Shown in pieces: positions 1 to 5,017 of a DNA stretch of 5,647 nt. The DNA comes from JADFNO01 sp965369945 (GTDB lineage: Bacteria > Planctomycetota > Phycisphaerae > Phycisphaerales > SM1A02): the NCBI GenBank assembly GCA_965369945.1, contig CBDUST010000290.1, positions 1 to 5,647 on the forward strand, written 5' to 3'. The notes under the pieces are model-generated. The model was not told where the DNA came from and did not search any database. It saw nothing but the letters and a program-made list of their open reading frames with translations. Each line of letters begins with the position of its first letter. Positions within the stretch are counted from its first letter, which is position 1. The position numbers and the translations under genes were made by a program.

Positions 1-79
1 TGCAGGAGAGACACACGTCGATTTCGATCCCGTCAACCGCGCTGACATGAAGGTTCTGATTGCATCGTGGGCAGTTCAT
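1..79 (-). CDS. zf-TFIIB-type zinc-finger protein, 5' part only
   Basis: Reading the minus strand from the ATG at 79-77 gives 26 residues before the window edge: MNCPRCNQNLHV, then a linker ending IEIDVCLSC. The pattern CPRC near the N terminus, a short hydrophilic spacer with 'GIEID', then CxxC is the zinc-ribbon signature of the zf-TFIIB family (small proteins whose ribbon is usually followed by a GVWLD-like segment). That segment would lie outside the window, so family membership rests on the first ribbon only. These proteins are thought to bind zinc and perhaps nucleic acid or protein partners; the exact role is unknown. No convincing Shine-Dalgarno sequence precedes the ATG. It is the last gene of the leftmost minus-strand group. 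Confidence 0.7.
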   Translation of the reverse strand, partial: MNCPRCNQNLHVSAVDGIEIDVCLSC

Positions 80-353
80 GGCACGTCCCAATCTCGGAAG
101 TCATCCAACGGTGGTTACTCTGCAGATCCGCAACGGACGCAAGCCAACTCATTCTAGCGTGAATCCTGCCTAGGTGGTCGTCATCTCCTCTGAGCAGGCG
201 TAGGGAAGGTGAGAACCGGCGTTGAGAGGCAAGCAAGCGAGCGGTCACTGTGTCGGGCCGTGCTGCAAGCAGCAGAAAGATCTCCCAGATATAGATCCAA
301 GCTCCTGATCGACTCTCCACCGACTGCGGATTGCATCAAAGAGAGTGTGGGAG
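80..353. other. Intergenic stretch without a supported gene
   Basis: Open frames exist here on the minus strand, but they are rich in Arg/Ser/Leu, lack recognisable motifs, and overlap either the zinc-finger start at 79 or the membrane protein at 354-665. I see no RNA gene, no clear terminator hairpin and no repeat shared with the rest of the window. It may carry the promoter for the zinc-finger gene: TAGAAT lies on the minus strand at 156-151, but no matching -35 box is visible. Confidence 0.4.
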
Positions 354-665
354 CTACGGCACGTACAAGCCCCCGATAAAGCCGGCGAATGCGAGCGTTG
401 CGAAGTACGCGCCCCACAGTGTCAACCCTTCCCCGAATTGTCTCGTCCGTGGGATAAGCATAAGCACAAGACCTGGAACGATGGGGAGCGAAGAGACCAA
501 ACAAAGGATTGAGTAGGTGAAAAGTCCCATCCCAAACGATGTCTCTCCCGATGACGGCGGGACAACGAACGCCATGATAGAAGCAGGCACAACGAGGAGG
601 ATGGCCATGATCACTACCCAGCGATTGACTCTCCTGACGACTGTATTCTCAGTGGAGGTACGCAT
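354..665 (-). CDS. Small three-helix membrane protein, function unknown
   Basis: This frame encodes 103 residues starting at the ATG at 665. After a short charged N terminus (residues 1-16, with TENTVVRRVNR) there are three hydrophobic segments: about 17-37 (WVVIMAILLVVPASIMAF), about 46-70 (a long stretch ending IVPGLVLMLI), and about 80-101, reaching the C terminus. A PRTRQFGEG loop separates helices two and three. It therefore looks like an integral inner-membrane protein with almost no soluble part. I do not recognise a family. No good ribosome-binding site precedes the ATG; the start is chosen because it is the first ATG and gives a positively charged cytoplasmic N end. It lies 159 nt downstream of the zinc-ribbon remnant at 825-1115 on the same strand, and the two may once have been co-transcribed. 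Confidence 0.6.
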   Translation of the reverse strand: MRTSTENTVVRRVNRWVVIMAILLVVPASIMAFVVPPSSGETSFGMGLFTYSILCLVSSLPIVPGLVLMLIPRTRQFGEGLTLWGAYFATLAFAGFIGGLYVP

Positions 666-824
666 TTAAGAGGATGATAAACTCGAGTCGCCTATAGCCT
701 CGAGCCCTTCTCGGAATCTTCGTCAAGTATACCGCTTACATAATCCATCGGGATGCCCTGTATCGAATTCGTCTTGGCTGCTGATGCCCGACCACCGGAA
801 CCAGCGCGCTCTCGTCCGCTTCTC

Positions 825-1115
825 TCAACGCCGATCGGTCCGCCACGCGTACCCGCATTCCCGGCACGTTGCACAGCCGTCGCTGGCCACAGGAACACGG
901 CCTAGATTCGATGCGCAGTACGGGCAACGTTGTATAAAGAGTAAGGATGCTCTTCTGTTGTCCCAATCTCTCCGACTGAGCCAAACCGGAATAACAGCCA
1001 TTCCGGCCATAACGGCGGCCAACGCAATCCATCCGAGTACACCCGGAAAGCTGATCCCTGAAAAGAGGAGTCCTAGGTATGCGAGAACGAGGGTCGGAAA
1101 AGGTGTCAGGATGAT
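825..1115 (-). pseudogene. 5'-truncated membrane protein with zinc ribbon
   Basis: The minus-strand frame is open from 1115 (after a TAA at 1118-1116) to the TGA at 825. It gives 96 residues: one hydrophobic segment at about 9-22, a second at about 23-46, then SRRDWDNRR and a zinc-ribbon end with CPYC (C64, C67) and CRECG (C84, C87; another Cys at 81). The plan, helices then basic stretch then four-Cys ribbon, resembles the paralogue array at 2368-4747, although the sequence differs. No ATG, GTG or TTG occurs before a TTG at 1022, which sits inside the second helix, and an ATG at 1010 is deeper still. The front of the frame overlaps repeat copy A, which starts at 1091. I infer that the gene lost its N terminus when the repeat arrived; expression from TTG 1022 as a 65-residue protein cannot be excluded. 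Confidence 0.55.
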
Positions 1116-1224
1116 TTACTTGGGGTAAGAAAAGCGGACGGAAGTCGTTTTCTCAATATCAGCCCCCGGCCCCGCCCCCGGAAATGGGAGACAGCGGGAC
1201 AAGAATGTCAGCTTCACAAGCTGA
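1091..1224. repeat. Dispersed repeat, copy A
   Basis: Aligns by eye with 2156-2300 over its whole length in the same orientation. Shared blocks, left to right on the plus strand, are GG(T/A)CGGAA, AGGTGTC, ATGATTT, AAGAAAAG, a C-rich run (1162-1180), and an identical 21-nt block at 1194-1214 that leads into a hairpin. This hairpin has 7-bp arms TCAGCTT (1208-1214) and AAGCTGA (1218-1224) with loop CAC. Indels between the copies (about 9 nt after TTGGGG and 2 nt before AATATC) break any reading frame, so the conserved unit is probably not coding. It lies upstream of the methyltransferase and cuts the 825-1115 gene. Confidence 0.75.
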
Positions 1225-1311
1225 ACGTTGCAGAGTGTGAACGGGCAGGTAGCATTCCAGACGTCGTATTCGCTCGTGCGAGCTGACCAATGAGTTTCCA
1301 CGTCTGTCCGT

Positions 1312-1318
1312 AAGGAGG
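1312..1318 (+). promoter_or_regulatory. Ribosome-binding site of the methyltransferase
   Basis: AAGGAGG is a full-strength Shine-Dalgarno sequence, and 9 nt separate it from the GTG at 1328. It fixes this GTG as the start. The next in-frame ATG is well inside the SAM-binding domain. Confidence 0.75.
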
Positions 1319-1327
1319 CGAGAGGCC

Positions 1328-2146
1328 GTGACAACCCATCGTTCTGACAAGATCTTTGACGGGTCAATCCCTGAACTGTACGAGACCTATCTCACACCAC
1401 TCATCTTCGAGCCATACGCTCAGGATCTCGCCCAGCGCGTGAAGTCGGAGCCCGTTAGTAATGTGCTGGAAGTTGCTGCCGGCACGGGCGTTGTGACGCG
1501 AGCGATGGTTGATGCGCTTGGGGCGGGTGTCTCGATCGTGGCAACCGATCTCAATCAGCCGATGCTGGAGTACGGCGCATCGGTCCGCGCTGATGCGAAT
1601 GTCACGTGGCAACAAGCCGATGCGCAGGCTCTGCCGTTTGCTGACCAGATGTTCGACGCCGTCGTTTGCCAGTTCGCCGTGATGTTCTTTCCGGATCGCG
1701 CGAAAGCATATTCTGAAGCGCTTCGCGTGCTCAAGCCCGGAGGGCAATTCCATTTCAACGTGTGGGATGAGATCAAAGAGAATGAGTTCGCCTGCACGGT
1801 GACGGAATCACTGGCTGGCATCTTTCCAGATGATCCGCCACAGTTCCTCGCTCGAACGCCTCATGGGTACTCGAACATCGATGAGATTGCAGCGGACCTC
1901 AAGAGTGGTGGTTTCACCCATTCACCCAAGATAGAGACGGTGGCCGCGAGAAGCAGAGCGTTGGATCCTTCCATCCCGGCAACTGCATATTGCCAGGGAA
2001 CGCCGCTACGCAACGAGATTGAGAGTCGGGATGCCTCGCTCCTGGAGCACGCAACCGATGTTGCGACGGAGGCTGTGGCGGAGCGTTTCGGGTCGGGTGC
2101 CGTCGACGGCAAGATCCAGGCGCATGTGTTCTCGGTTCGGGCGTAG
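1328..2146 (+). CDS. Class I SAM-dependent methyltransferase (UbiE/Methyltransf_11 type)
   Basis: The protein has 272 residues. Motif I is VLEVAAGTG at 46-54, which binds S-adenosylmethionine. An acidic residue in VATDLNQPML (D74) follows beta-2. ADAQALPF at 97-104 is the usual motif after beta-3, with D98 near the adenine. FDAVVCQFAVMFFPD at 109-123 is motif II, and ALRVLKPGGQF at 131-141 is motif III. This is the complete Rossmann core of the UbiE-like Methyltransf_11 family. Residues from about 150 on form a variable C-terminal region that would set substrate choice, so the substrate cannot be named; the family includes quinone, lipid and small-molecule methylases. No signal peptide is seen, so it is cytoplasmic. 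The GTG start is fixed by a strong ribosome-binding site. The gene stands alone on the plus strand, bracketed by two direct repeat copies, and converges on the minus-strand array. It looks intact. Confidence 0.9.
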   Translation: MTTHRSDKIFDGSIPELYETYLTPLIFEPYAQDLAQRVKSEPVSNVLEVAAGTGVVTRAMVDALGAGVSIVATDLNQPMLEYGASVRADANVTWQQADAQALPFADQMFDAVVCQFAVMFFPDRAKAYSEALRVLKPGGQFHFNVWDEIKENEFACTVTESLAGIFPDDPPQFLARTPHGYSNIDEIAADLKSGGFTHSPKIETVAARSRALDPSIPATAYCQGTPLRNEIESRDASLLEHATDVATEAVAERFGSGAVDGKIQAHVFSVRA

Positions 2147-2155
2147 TCGCAATCT

Positions 2156-2300
2156 GGGACGGAAGAGGTGTCGGTATGATTTGATTCGGGGAAGCGAAGG
2201 GGAAAAGAAAAGCCGACGGGAGTCTTTTTGAATATCAGCCCCCATCCCCGCCCCCTGAAATGAAGGACGGCGGGACAAGAATGTCAGCTTCCCAAGCTGA
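2156..2300. repeat. Dispersed repeat, copy B
   Basis: Second copy of the 1091-1224 element in the same orientation, beginning 10 nt after the methyltransferase stop codon. It carries the same identical 21-nt block (2270-2290), the C-rich run (2238-2255), and the hairpin TCAGCTT (2284-2290), loop CCC, AAGCTGA (2294-2300). The loop differs from copy A (CCC against CAC) while both arms are unchanged, which suggests the stem matters. It also fills the gap between two converging genes and could help end transcription, although no hairpin followed by a U run is evident. Confidence 0.75.
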
Positions 2301-2367
2301 GCCTCGCGGCGGTTCACGTGAGGAATGGATTGGCGGAGCGGTGTTCTGTTGGCGCAGACGTTGGACA

Positions 2368-3045
2368 TCAGGACACCTCCACCCCACACTCCGGGCAGGC
2401 GACGTGGTCAGCGTGGCTAAGGTCGTAGCCGCATTTGATGCAGTGGCCACGCTTGCGGCGGATCATTCGGCGCGCGGTGAACGGGCCGAGTGTGATCAGC
2501 CACAGCAGCGCCGCATAGAAGATCGTGTTGATCACCAGTCCAGGCCATAGCACATGGACGGGGAGGATCACGGGATACGACAATGTCGTCCCAGCCGTTG
2601 CGTTGCGTTGTCGAAACTGAAGGCCATCAACGAAGACTGGTCCTGAGCCCATATGGTAATCGCCCCAAAAGAAGCAGCACCAGAGCGCTCGCGTAGGCCA
2701 TCCTATGTGCTGTTCGTATCCGTTAGCGATTGAAGCATGCCCACTGACCCCTTGTATTGCCAACAAGACCGAATCTATTCGGCTCACGCCCGGTGGCTCA
2801 TCCTCGGCAACAATGATCAGATCAAATGAATCACTTTGAGTATAACTAGACCAATCTATTCGATCCGCGATAAAGTTATGGTTCGCACTGAAAAAGACCC
2901 AATATTCTCCATCGACGTGCATTGACCCTACTGAGTCTGAAGCCACGTTGCTGGTCTGCCCCATGCTGTAGACCCACGCCACGCCGACGTTCACGATCGC
3001 GCCGAGGAGCAGGAACACGACGAGCTTGAACAGGTGGCGTTTCAC
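2368..3045 (-). CDS. Two-helix membrane protein with C-terminal zinc ribbon, paralogue 1
   Basis: The protein has 225 residues and starts at GTG 3045. Its parts are an N-terminal helix at about 5-26 (LFKLVVFLLLGAIVNVGVAW), an extracytoplasmic region at about 27-163, a second helix at about 165-187, the basic run RRMIRRKRG, and a zinc ribbon with C202, C205, C217 and C220 (CIKCGYDL...CPECG). The extracytoplasmic part contains IGWPTRALW (114-122), a GWP...W motif shared with the paralogue at 3770-4483. Function is unknown; the layout puts the ribbon in the cytoplasm and the variable region outside. It is the last gene of the array, 48 nt after the DinB gene. No Shine-Dalgarno sequence is seen, but GTAGAATG just upstream is shared with the 4483 start. 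The central coding part is much richer in AT than the ends. The start is chosen by alignment of MKR..(F/T)KLV with the paralogue. Confidence 0.8.
   Translation of the reverse strand: MKRHLFKLVVFLLLGAIVNVGVAWVYSMGQTSNVASDSVGSMHVDGEYWVFFSANHNFIADRIDWSSYTQSDSFDLIIVAEDEPPGVSRIDSVLLAIQGVSGHASIANGYEQHIGWPTRALWCCFFWGDYHMGSGPVFVDGLQFRQRNATAGTTLSYPVILPVHVLWPGLVINTIFYAALLWLITLGPFTARRMIRRKRGHCIKCGYDLSHADHVACPECGVEVS
2420..2530 (-). repeat. Zinc-ribbon coding repeat, copy 1 of 3
   Basis: These 111 nt encode the end of helix two, the basic run and most of the zinc ribbon. They match 3837-3947 at 98 of 111 positions by hand count without a gap, and 4554-4664 less closely. The differences to copy 2 are mostly silent or conservative. 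Confidence 0.7.
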
Positions 3046-3093
3046 GGCATCATTCTACGGCACGGGCGAGTGCCGCTGTCCTCAGCCCGCCTT

Positions 3094-3630
3094 TCACATA
3101 TTCTTCGGGCGAATGAGCGCTCGCAGGTGCAGTGCGCGCCGCAGATCGAGAACCTGGCCTGCATGTGCGCCATTGTGAAAACACATCCGCATCATCAGGG
3201 ATGCGATGGTGGTCTCTCCAACGCCCCAGGTCGTCTTCTCATCAAGCTTCTCGGCGGACATGGCGCGAATCGTCTGCGCAAGTCGCTCAGATGCGGCTTC
3301 GAAGATCTCACGTGCCCGCGCAAGCGTTGGATAGGAATCAGGATCATTCGTCGGTTTCGAGCCGAACGATACGGCTTCAGCATGAAACCGATTCGCATCA
3401 CCAGCCGTGCCGTCACCGGTGATGAAATCCGATTCGGGCAACGGTTCGCCGTCGGCGCGCTCCGCGGCCCGGTGCATGGTCAGGGCGCAATGGCCGAGAT
3501 TCCAGACCAAATGATTCGGCAGGTCTGGCGTCTGAGTTGTACGATTGGATTCATCGAATCCGTCCAGGCCGCGCACAAACATGTCTCGTGAGACGAGGAC
3601 GCATTCAGCCAGTACAACCTGTGGTGACAC
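3094..3630 (-). CDS. DinB-superfamily protein (DinB_2-like, putative metal-dependent enzyme)
   Basis: The frame encodes 178 residues from GTG 3630, or 181 from ATG 3639. DinB/YfiT-like proteins are four-helix bundles that bind one metal through three histidines. Those expected here are H50 (in WNLGHCALT) and H155/H159 in the diagnostic HNGAHAGQ near the C terminus, numbered from the ATG. Family members include thiol-dependent S-transferases and many proteins of unknown substrate, so no reaction is assigned. It has no signal peptide and is cytoplasmic. The start is a choice. AAAGGAG (3646-3640) abuts the ATG with no spacer, but stands 9 nt before the GTG, the same distance as for the methyltransferase and cupredoxin genes. 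Against this, the ATG overlaps the upstream stub's TGA by 4 nt (ATGA), which would suit coupling. The frame stays open upstream to 3822 but overlaps the zinc-ribbon gene there. It is unrelated to its neighbours, which all belong to one paralogous family. Confidence 0.88.
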   Translation of the reverse strand: MSPQVVLAECVLVSRDMFVRGLDGFDESNRTTQTPDLPNHLVWNLGHCALTMHRAAERADGEPLPESDFITGDGTAGDANRFHAEAVSFGSKPTNDPDSYPTLARAREIFEAASERLAQTIRAMSAEKLDEKTTWGVGETTIASLMMRMCFHNGAHAGQVLDLRRALHLRALIRPKNM

Positions 3631-3635
3631 GGTCT

Positions 3636-3773
3636 TCATCTCCTTTGGGTGAGTGTTTGCGCCGGCCGTCCGCCAAGCCGGTACGTCCGGTTGATCTCGA
3701 TGAGTGTGGTCGTTGCTTGCATCATCATACCGAGCAGGAGGAACACGACGAGCTTGAACAGTCGGCGCTTCAC
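3636..3773 (-). pseudogene. N-terminal stub of the zinc-ribbon membrane family
   Basis: From GTG 3773 the frame reads MKRRLFKLVVFLLLG and then 30 unrelated residues (starting MMMQATTT) to a TGA at 3638-3636. The first 15 codons match the start of the 3045 paralogue at 39 of 45 bases. After LLLG the similarity stops abruptly: there is no extracytoplasmic region, second helix or ribbon. The stub overlaps the stop of the upstream paralogue (GTGA, 3773-3770) and the ATG of the DinB gene (ATGA), so it fills the gap between them exactly. It is best read as the leftover front of a family copy whose remainder was replaced by the DinB gene. A real 45-residue single-helix leader peptide is a less likely alternative. 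Confidence 0.6.
3640..3646 (-). promoter_or_regulatory. Ribosome-binding site that decides the DinB start
   Basis: AAAGGAG on the minus strand touches the ATG at 3639 directly, which leaves no room for initiation there. It lies 9 nt upstream of the in-frame GTG at 3630, so the GTG is the better start. It also lies inside the last codons of the N-terminal stub. Confidence 0.55.
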
Positions 3774-4483
3774 GGCTTGGCCCTTGCCGACAGTTCCACC
3801 CCACACTCCAGACAAACCTCATGCTCCGCCCCGCGCAGGTCGTAGCCGCACTTGATGCAGCGACCGCGCTTGCGGCGGATCATCCGACGCGCGGTGAAGG
3901 GGCCGAGTGTGAGCAGCCAGAGCATTGCGGCGTAGAAGATCGTGTTGGCCGCGAAGCCCGGCCAAAGAGGATGCAATGGGAGAAGCCTCAAGTCCCAGTG
4001 ATCGTTTGGATCGTCCGCCTTGTCGGGATCAAGATTCAGAGCGAACACCGTTGAGACGGTCGGCTTGGAACCCGGCCGAGGCCGCCGGATAACTTTCACG
4101 CCGCCCCACATTGACAGGCAAGGCCAACCGAAGGCTTGGGCGACATAGTGATGAGTTGCGTGGACGGGTGGCTCGTAGGAAGGAGAGAGAAAGGGAGCCC
4201 ACCCGGGGACTAGGGGTTCTGCGGGATCGTCCGGCCAGCCGCCGCCAATTCCACCACCTACACTCGGGTCATGCCAACTGGACACAATTCGCAGCCGGCC
4301 CGGCGCTAGATGCTCAAAGATGATCCAAAGGATGTGATCGGGACCGTCCCAGGAGCCTCCAGCTCGCTTCTGGGCATCGGGCATGCGTGGGTTCATCGAC
4401 AGCACACACCCCCACGCCACGGCGACATTCACGACCGCGCCGAGGAGCAGGAGGATGACGAGCTTGGTAAGCCAACGCTTCAT
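3770..4483 (-). CDS. Two-helix membrane protein with C-terminal zinc ribbon, paralogue 2
   Basis: The protein has 237 residues from ATG 4483. It consists of an N-terminal helix at about 5-26 (KLVILLLLGAVVNVAVAW), an extracytoplasmic region at about 27-170 rich in Gly, Pro and Trp, a second helix at about 173-195 (GFAANTIFYAAMLWLLTLG), the basic run RRMIRRKRG, and a zinc ribbon with C209, C212, C224 and C227. The second knuckle reads CLECG rather than the CPECG of the other copies. FGWPCLSMW (118-126) repeats the GWP...W motif of paralogue 1; otherwise the extracytoplasmic regions do not align by eye. Function is unknown. Only 9 nt separate it from the stop of the upstream truncated copy, and its TGA overlaps the next GTG, so co-transcription is likely. 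No Shine-Dalgarno sequence is visible. Confidence 0.8.
   Translation of the reverse strand: MKRWLTKLVILLLLGAVVNVAVAWGCVLSMNPRMPDAQKRAGGSWDGPDHILWIIFEHLAPGRLRIVSSWHDPSVGGGIGGGWPDDPAEPLVPGWAPFLSPSYEPPVHATHHYVAQAFGWPCLSMWGGVKVIRRPRPGSKPTVSTVFALNLDPDKADDPNDHWDLRLLPLHPLWPGFAANTIFYAAMLWLLTLGPFTARRMIRRKRGRCIKCGYDLRGAEHEVCLECGVELSARAKP
3837..3947 (-). repeat. Zinc-ribbon coding repeat, copy 2 of 3
   Basis: Gap-free counterpart of 2420-2530 (98 of 111 identical by hand count), within the 3770-4483 gene. It marks the DNA stretch most likely to serve for recombination between array members. Confidence 0.7.
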
Positions 4484-4492
4484 GCCAACATT

Positions 4493-4747
4493 CTACGTCA
4501 CATCTTCCCGTCGCCAGCCACACTCCGGGCACACCTCATGCTCCGCCCCCCGCAGGTCGTAGCCGCATTTGAGACAGCGGCCTCGCTTGCGGCGGATGAC
4601 TCGGCGCGCGGCGAAGTGAGTAAATGAGAGAAGCCAGAGCATCGCTGCATAGAAGATGACATTTGCAAGAAAGCCAGTCCACAGCGGACGCACCGGGAGG
4701 AAATCTCGACCAACATACGTTACGCGGTCAGCGGGCAAATAGCCCAC
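4493..4747 (-). pseudogene. C-terminal-only copy of the zinc-ribbon membrane family
   Basis: From GTG 4747 the frame gives 84 residues. After a short lead it contains LPVRPLWTGF, one helix at about 24-42 (FLANVIFYAAMLWLLSF), RRVIRRKRG and a complete ribbon with C58, C61, C73 and C76 (CLKCGYDLRGAEHEVCPECG). It aligns with the last third of the two full paralogues and lacks the N-terminal helix and extracytoplasmic region. The frame stays open only 14 codons further upstream, to a TGA at 4792-4790, with no start that would restore the missing part. No ribosome-binding site precedes the GTG. It is most likely a 5'-deleted copy at the edge of the array. A functional one-helix ribbon protein is possible, because the ribbon and helix are undamaged. 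Confidence 0.6.
4554..4664 (-). repeat. Zinc-ribbon coding repeat, copy 3 of 3
   Basis: The same 111-nt coding segment within the truncated 4493-4747 frame, more diverged than copies 1 and 2, especially over the helix codons (4615-4664). The ribbon half remains close to copy 2, sharing the GCTCCGCCCC block immediately outside the repeat. Confidence 0.6.
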
Positions 4748-4813
4748 GCGGGAGCGCCCGGTAGCACGTACAACACAGCGTTCCTGCTGTCAAAGTCCCG
4801 AAGTATTCCGCTC

Positions 4814-4847
4814 AAGCTGCCTGGGATGCGAGGACCCGAGCTTTTTT
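4814..4847 (+). terminator. Possible hairpin followed by a T run
   Basis: AAGCT (4814-4818) can pair with AGCTT (4839-4843) and GGG (4823-4825) with CCC (4835-4837), followed directly by a T run to 4847. The stem is interrupted and no plus-strand gene ends just upstream, so this may be chance or a fossil. It would insulate the divergent cupredoxin gene from upstream plus-strand transcription. Confidence 0.22.
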
Positions 4848-4875
4848 GCTTGCATCGGCCAGAGAATGATATAAG
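4846..4875 (+). promoter_or_regulatory. Candidate promoter for the cupredoxin gene
   Basis: TTGCTT (4846-4851) and TATAAG (4870-4875) with an 18-nt spacer resemble a housekeeping sigma promoter. A 7-bp inverted repeat, ATGATAT (4866-4872) / ATATCAT (4885-4891), overlaps the -10 box and could bind a regulator. The start site would lie near 4882, giving a leader of about 135 nt before the ATG at 5018. Confidence 0.3.
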
Positions 4876-4934
4876 CTGACCTTGATATCATCTTTTGGCC
4901 TGCCCGGTGCGGATCCGGCGGCAACGGCTTGAGG

Positions 4935-4987
4935 TCGGATGATGCGAACACGGCCTTGCCGCATGCTGGGTGACTGCGATCATCCGA
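4935..4987 (+). promoter_or_regulatory. Long inverted repeat in the cupredoxin leader
   Basis: TCGGATGAT (4935-4943) and ATCATCCGA (4979-4987) are perfect 9-bp complements 35 nt apart. Between them CGGC CTT GCCG can form a smaller hairpin. The structure ends 30 nt before the start codon and just upstream of the ribosome-binding site, a position suited to translational control or to a DNA operator. I do not recognise a known riboswitch class. Confidence 0.35.
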
Positions 4988-5000
4988 AGGCTGGAGAGAA

Positions 5001-5008
5001 GAGAGGAG
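5001..5008 (+). promoter_or_regulatory. Ribosome-binding site of the cupredoxin gene
   Basis: GAGAGGAG ends 9 nt before the ATG at 5018 and decides the start. The same frame is open back to a GTG at 4970, but that start lacks such a site and would put 16 charged residues before the signal peptide. Confidence 0.65.
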
Positions 5009-5017
5009 ACCAGAGAC

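Noticed and set aside
33..504. Two overlapping minus-strand frames of about 100 codons (33-320 and 181-504)
   Set aside because: They lack motifs, have low-information composition and overlap better-supported genes at 1-79 and 354-665.
682..704. Two CTCGAG palindromes 11 bp apart upstream of the 354-665 gene
   Set aside because: They could form an operator or hairpin, but six-base palindromes are common and nothing else supports a site.
1272..1283. Short perfect palindrome GCTCG TG CGAGC upstream of the methyltransferase
   Set aside because: Five-base arms are too short to call without conservation, and no convincing promoter surrounds it.
1116..1367. Minus-strand frames over the repeats sharing a KLTFLSR...GAG.GADI peptide
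   Set aside because: The likeness of 1116-1367 and 2006-2389 comes from the DNA repeat. Indels shift the frames between copies, and the frames also overlap the methyltransferase gene or its upstream region.
1091..2300. Integron-like gene cassette flanked by attC sites
   Set aside because: The single gene and folded repeat recall a cassette, but I find no conserved GTTRRRY / RYYYAAC core pair in both copies and no integrase in the window.
3640..3822. N-terminal extension of the DinB frame by 61 codons
   Set aside because: The extension is antisense-like, rich in Arg/Pro/Asp, overlaps the zinc-ribbon gene and stub in other frames, and lies upstream of the ribosome-binding site. DinB homology begins after it.
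4775..4790. Small hairpin ACAGC/GCTGT
   Set aside because: A 5-bp stem with no T run and no position relative to a gene end; probably chance.
4720..4890. Minus-strand frame containing SGRCKQKSSG...LYVLPGAPAWAI upstream of and overlapping the truncated zinc-ribbon copy
   Set aside because: It reads plausibly as protein but has no ATG and no ribosome-binding site, and ends inside the 4493-4747 frame. It could be a remnant or a dispersed intergenic sequence; I could not decide.
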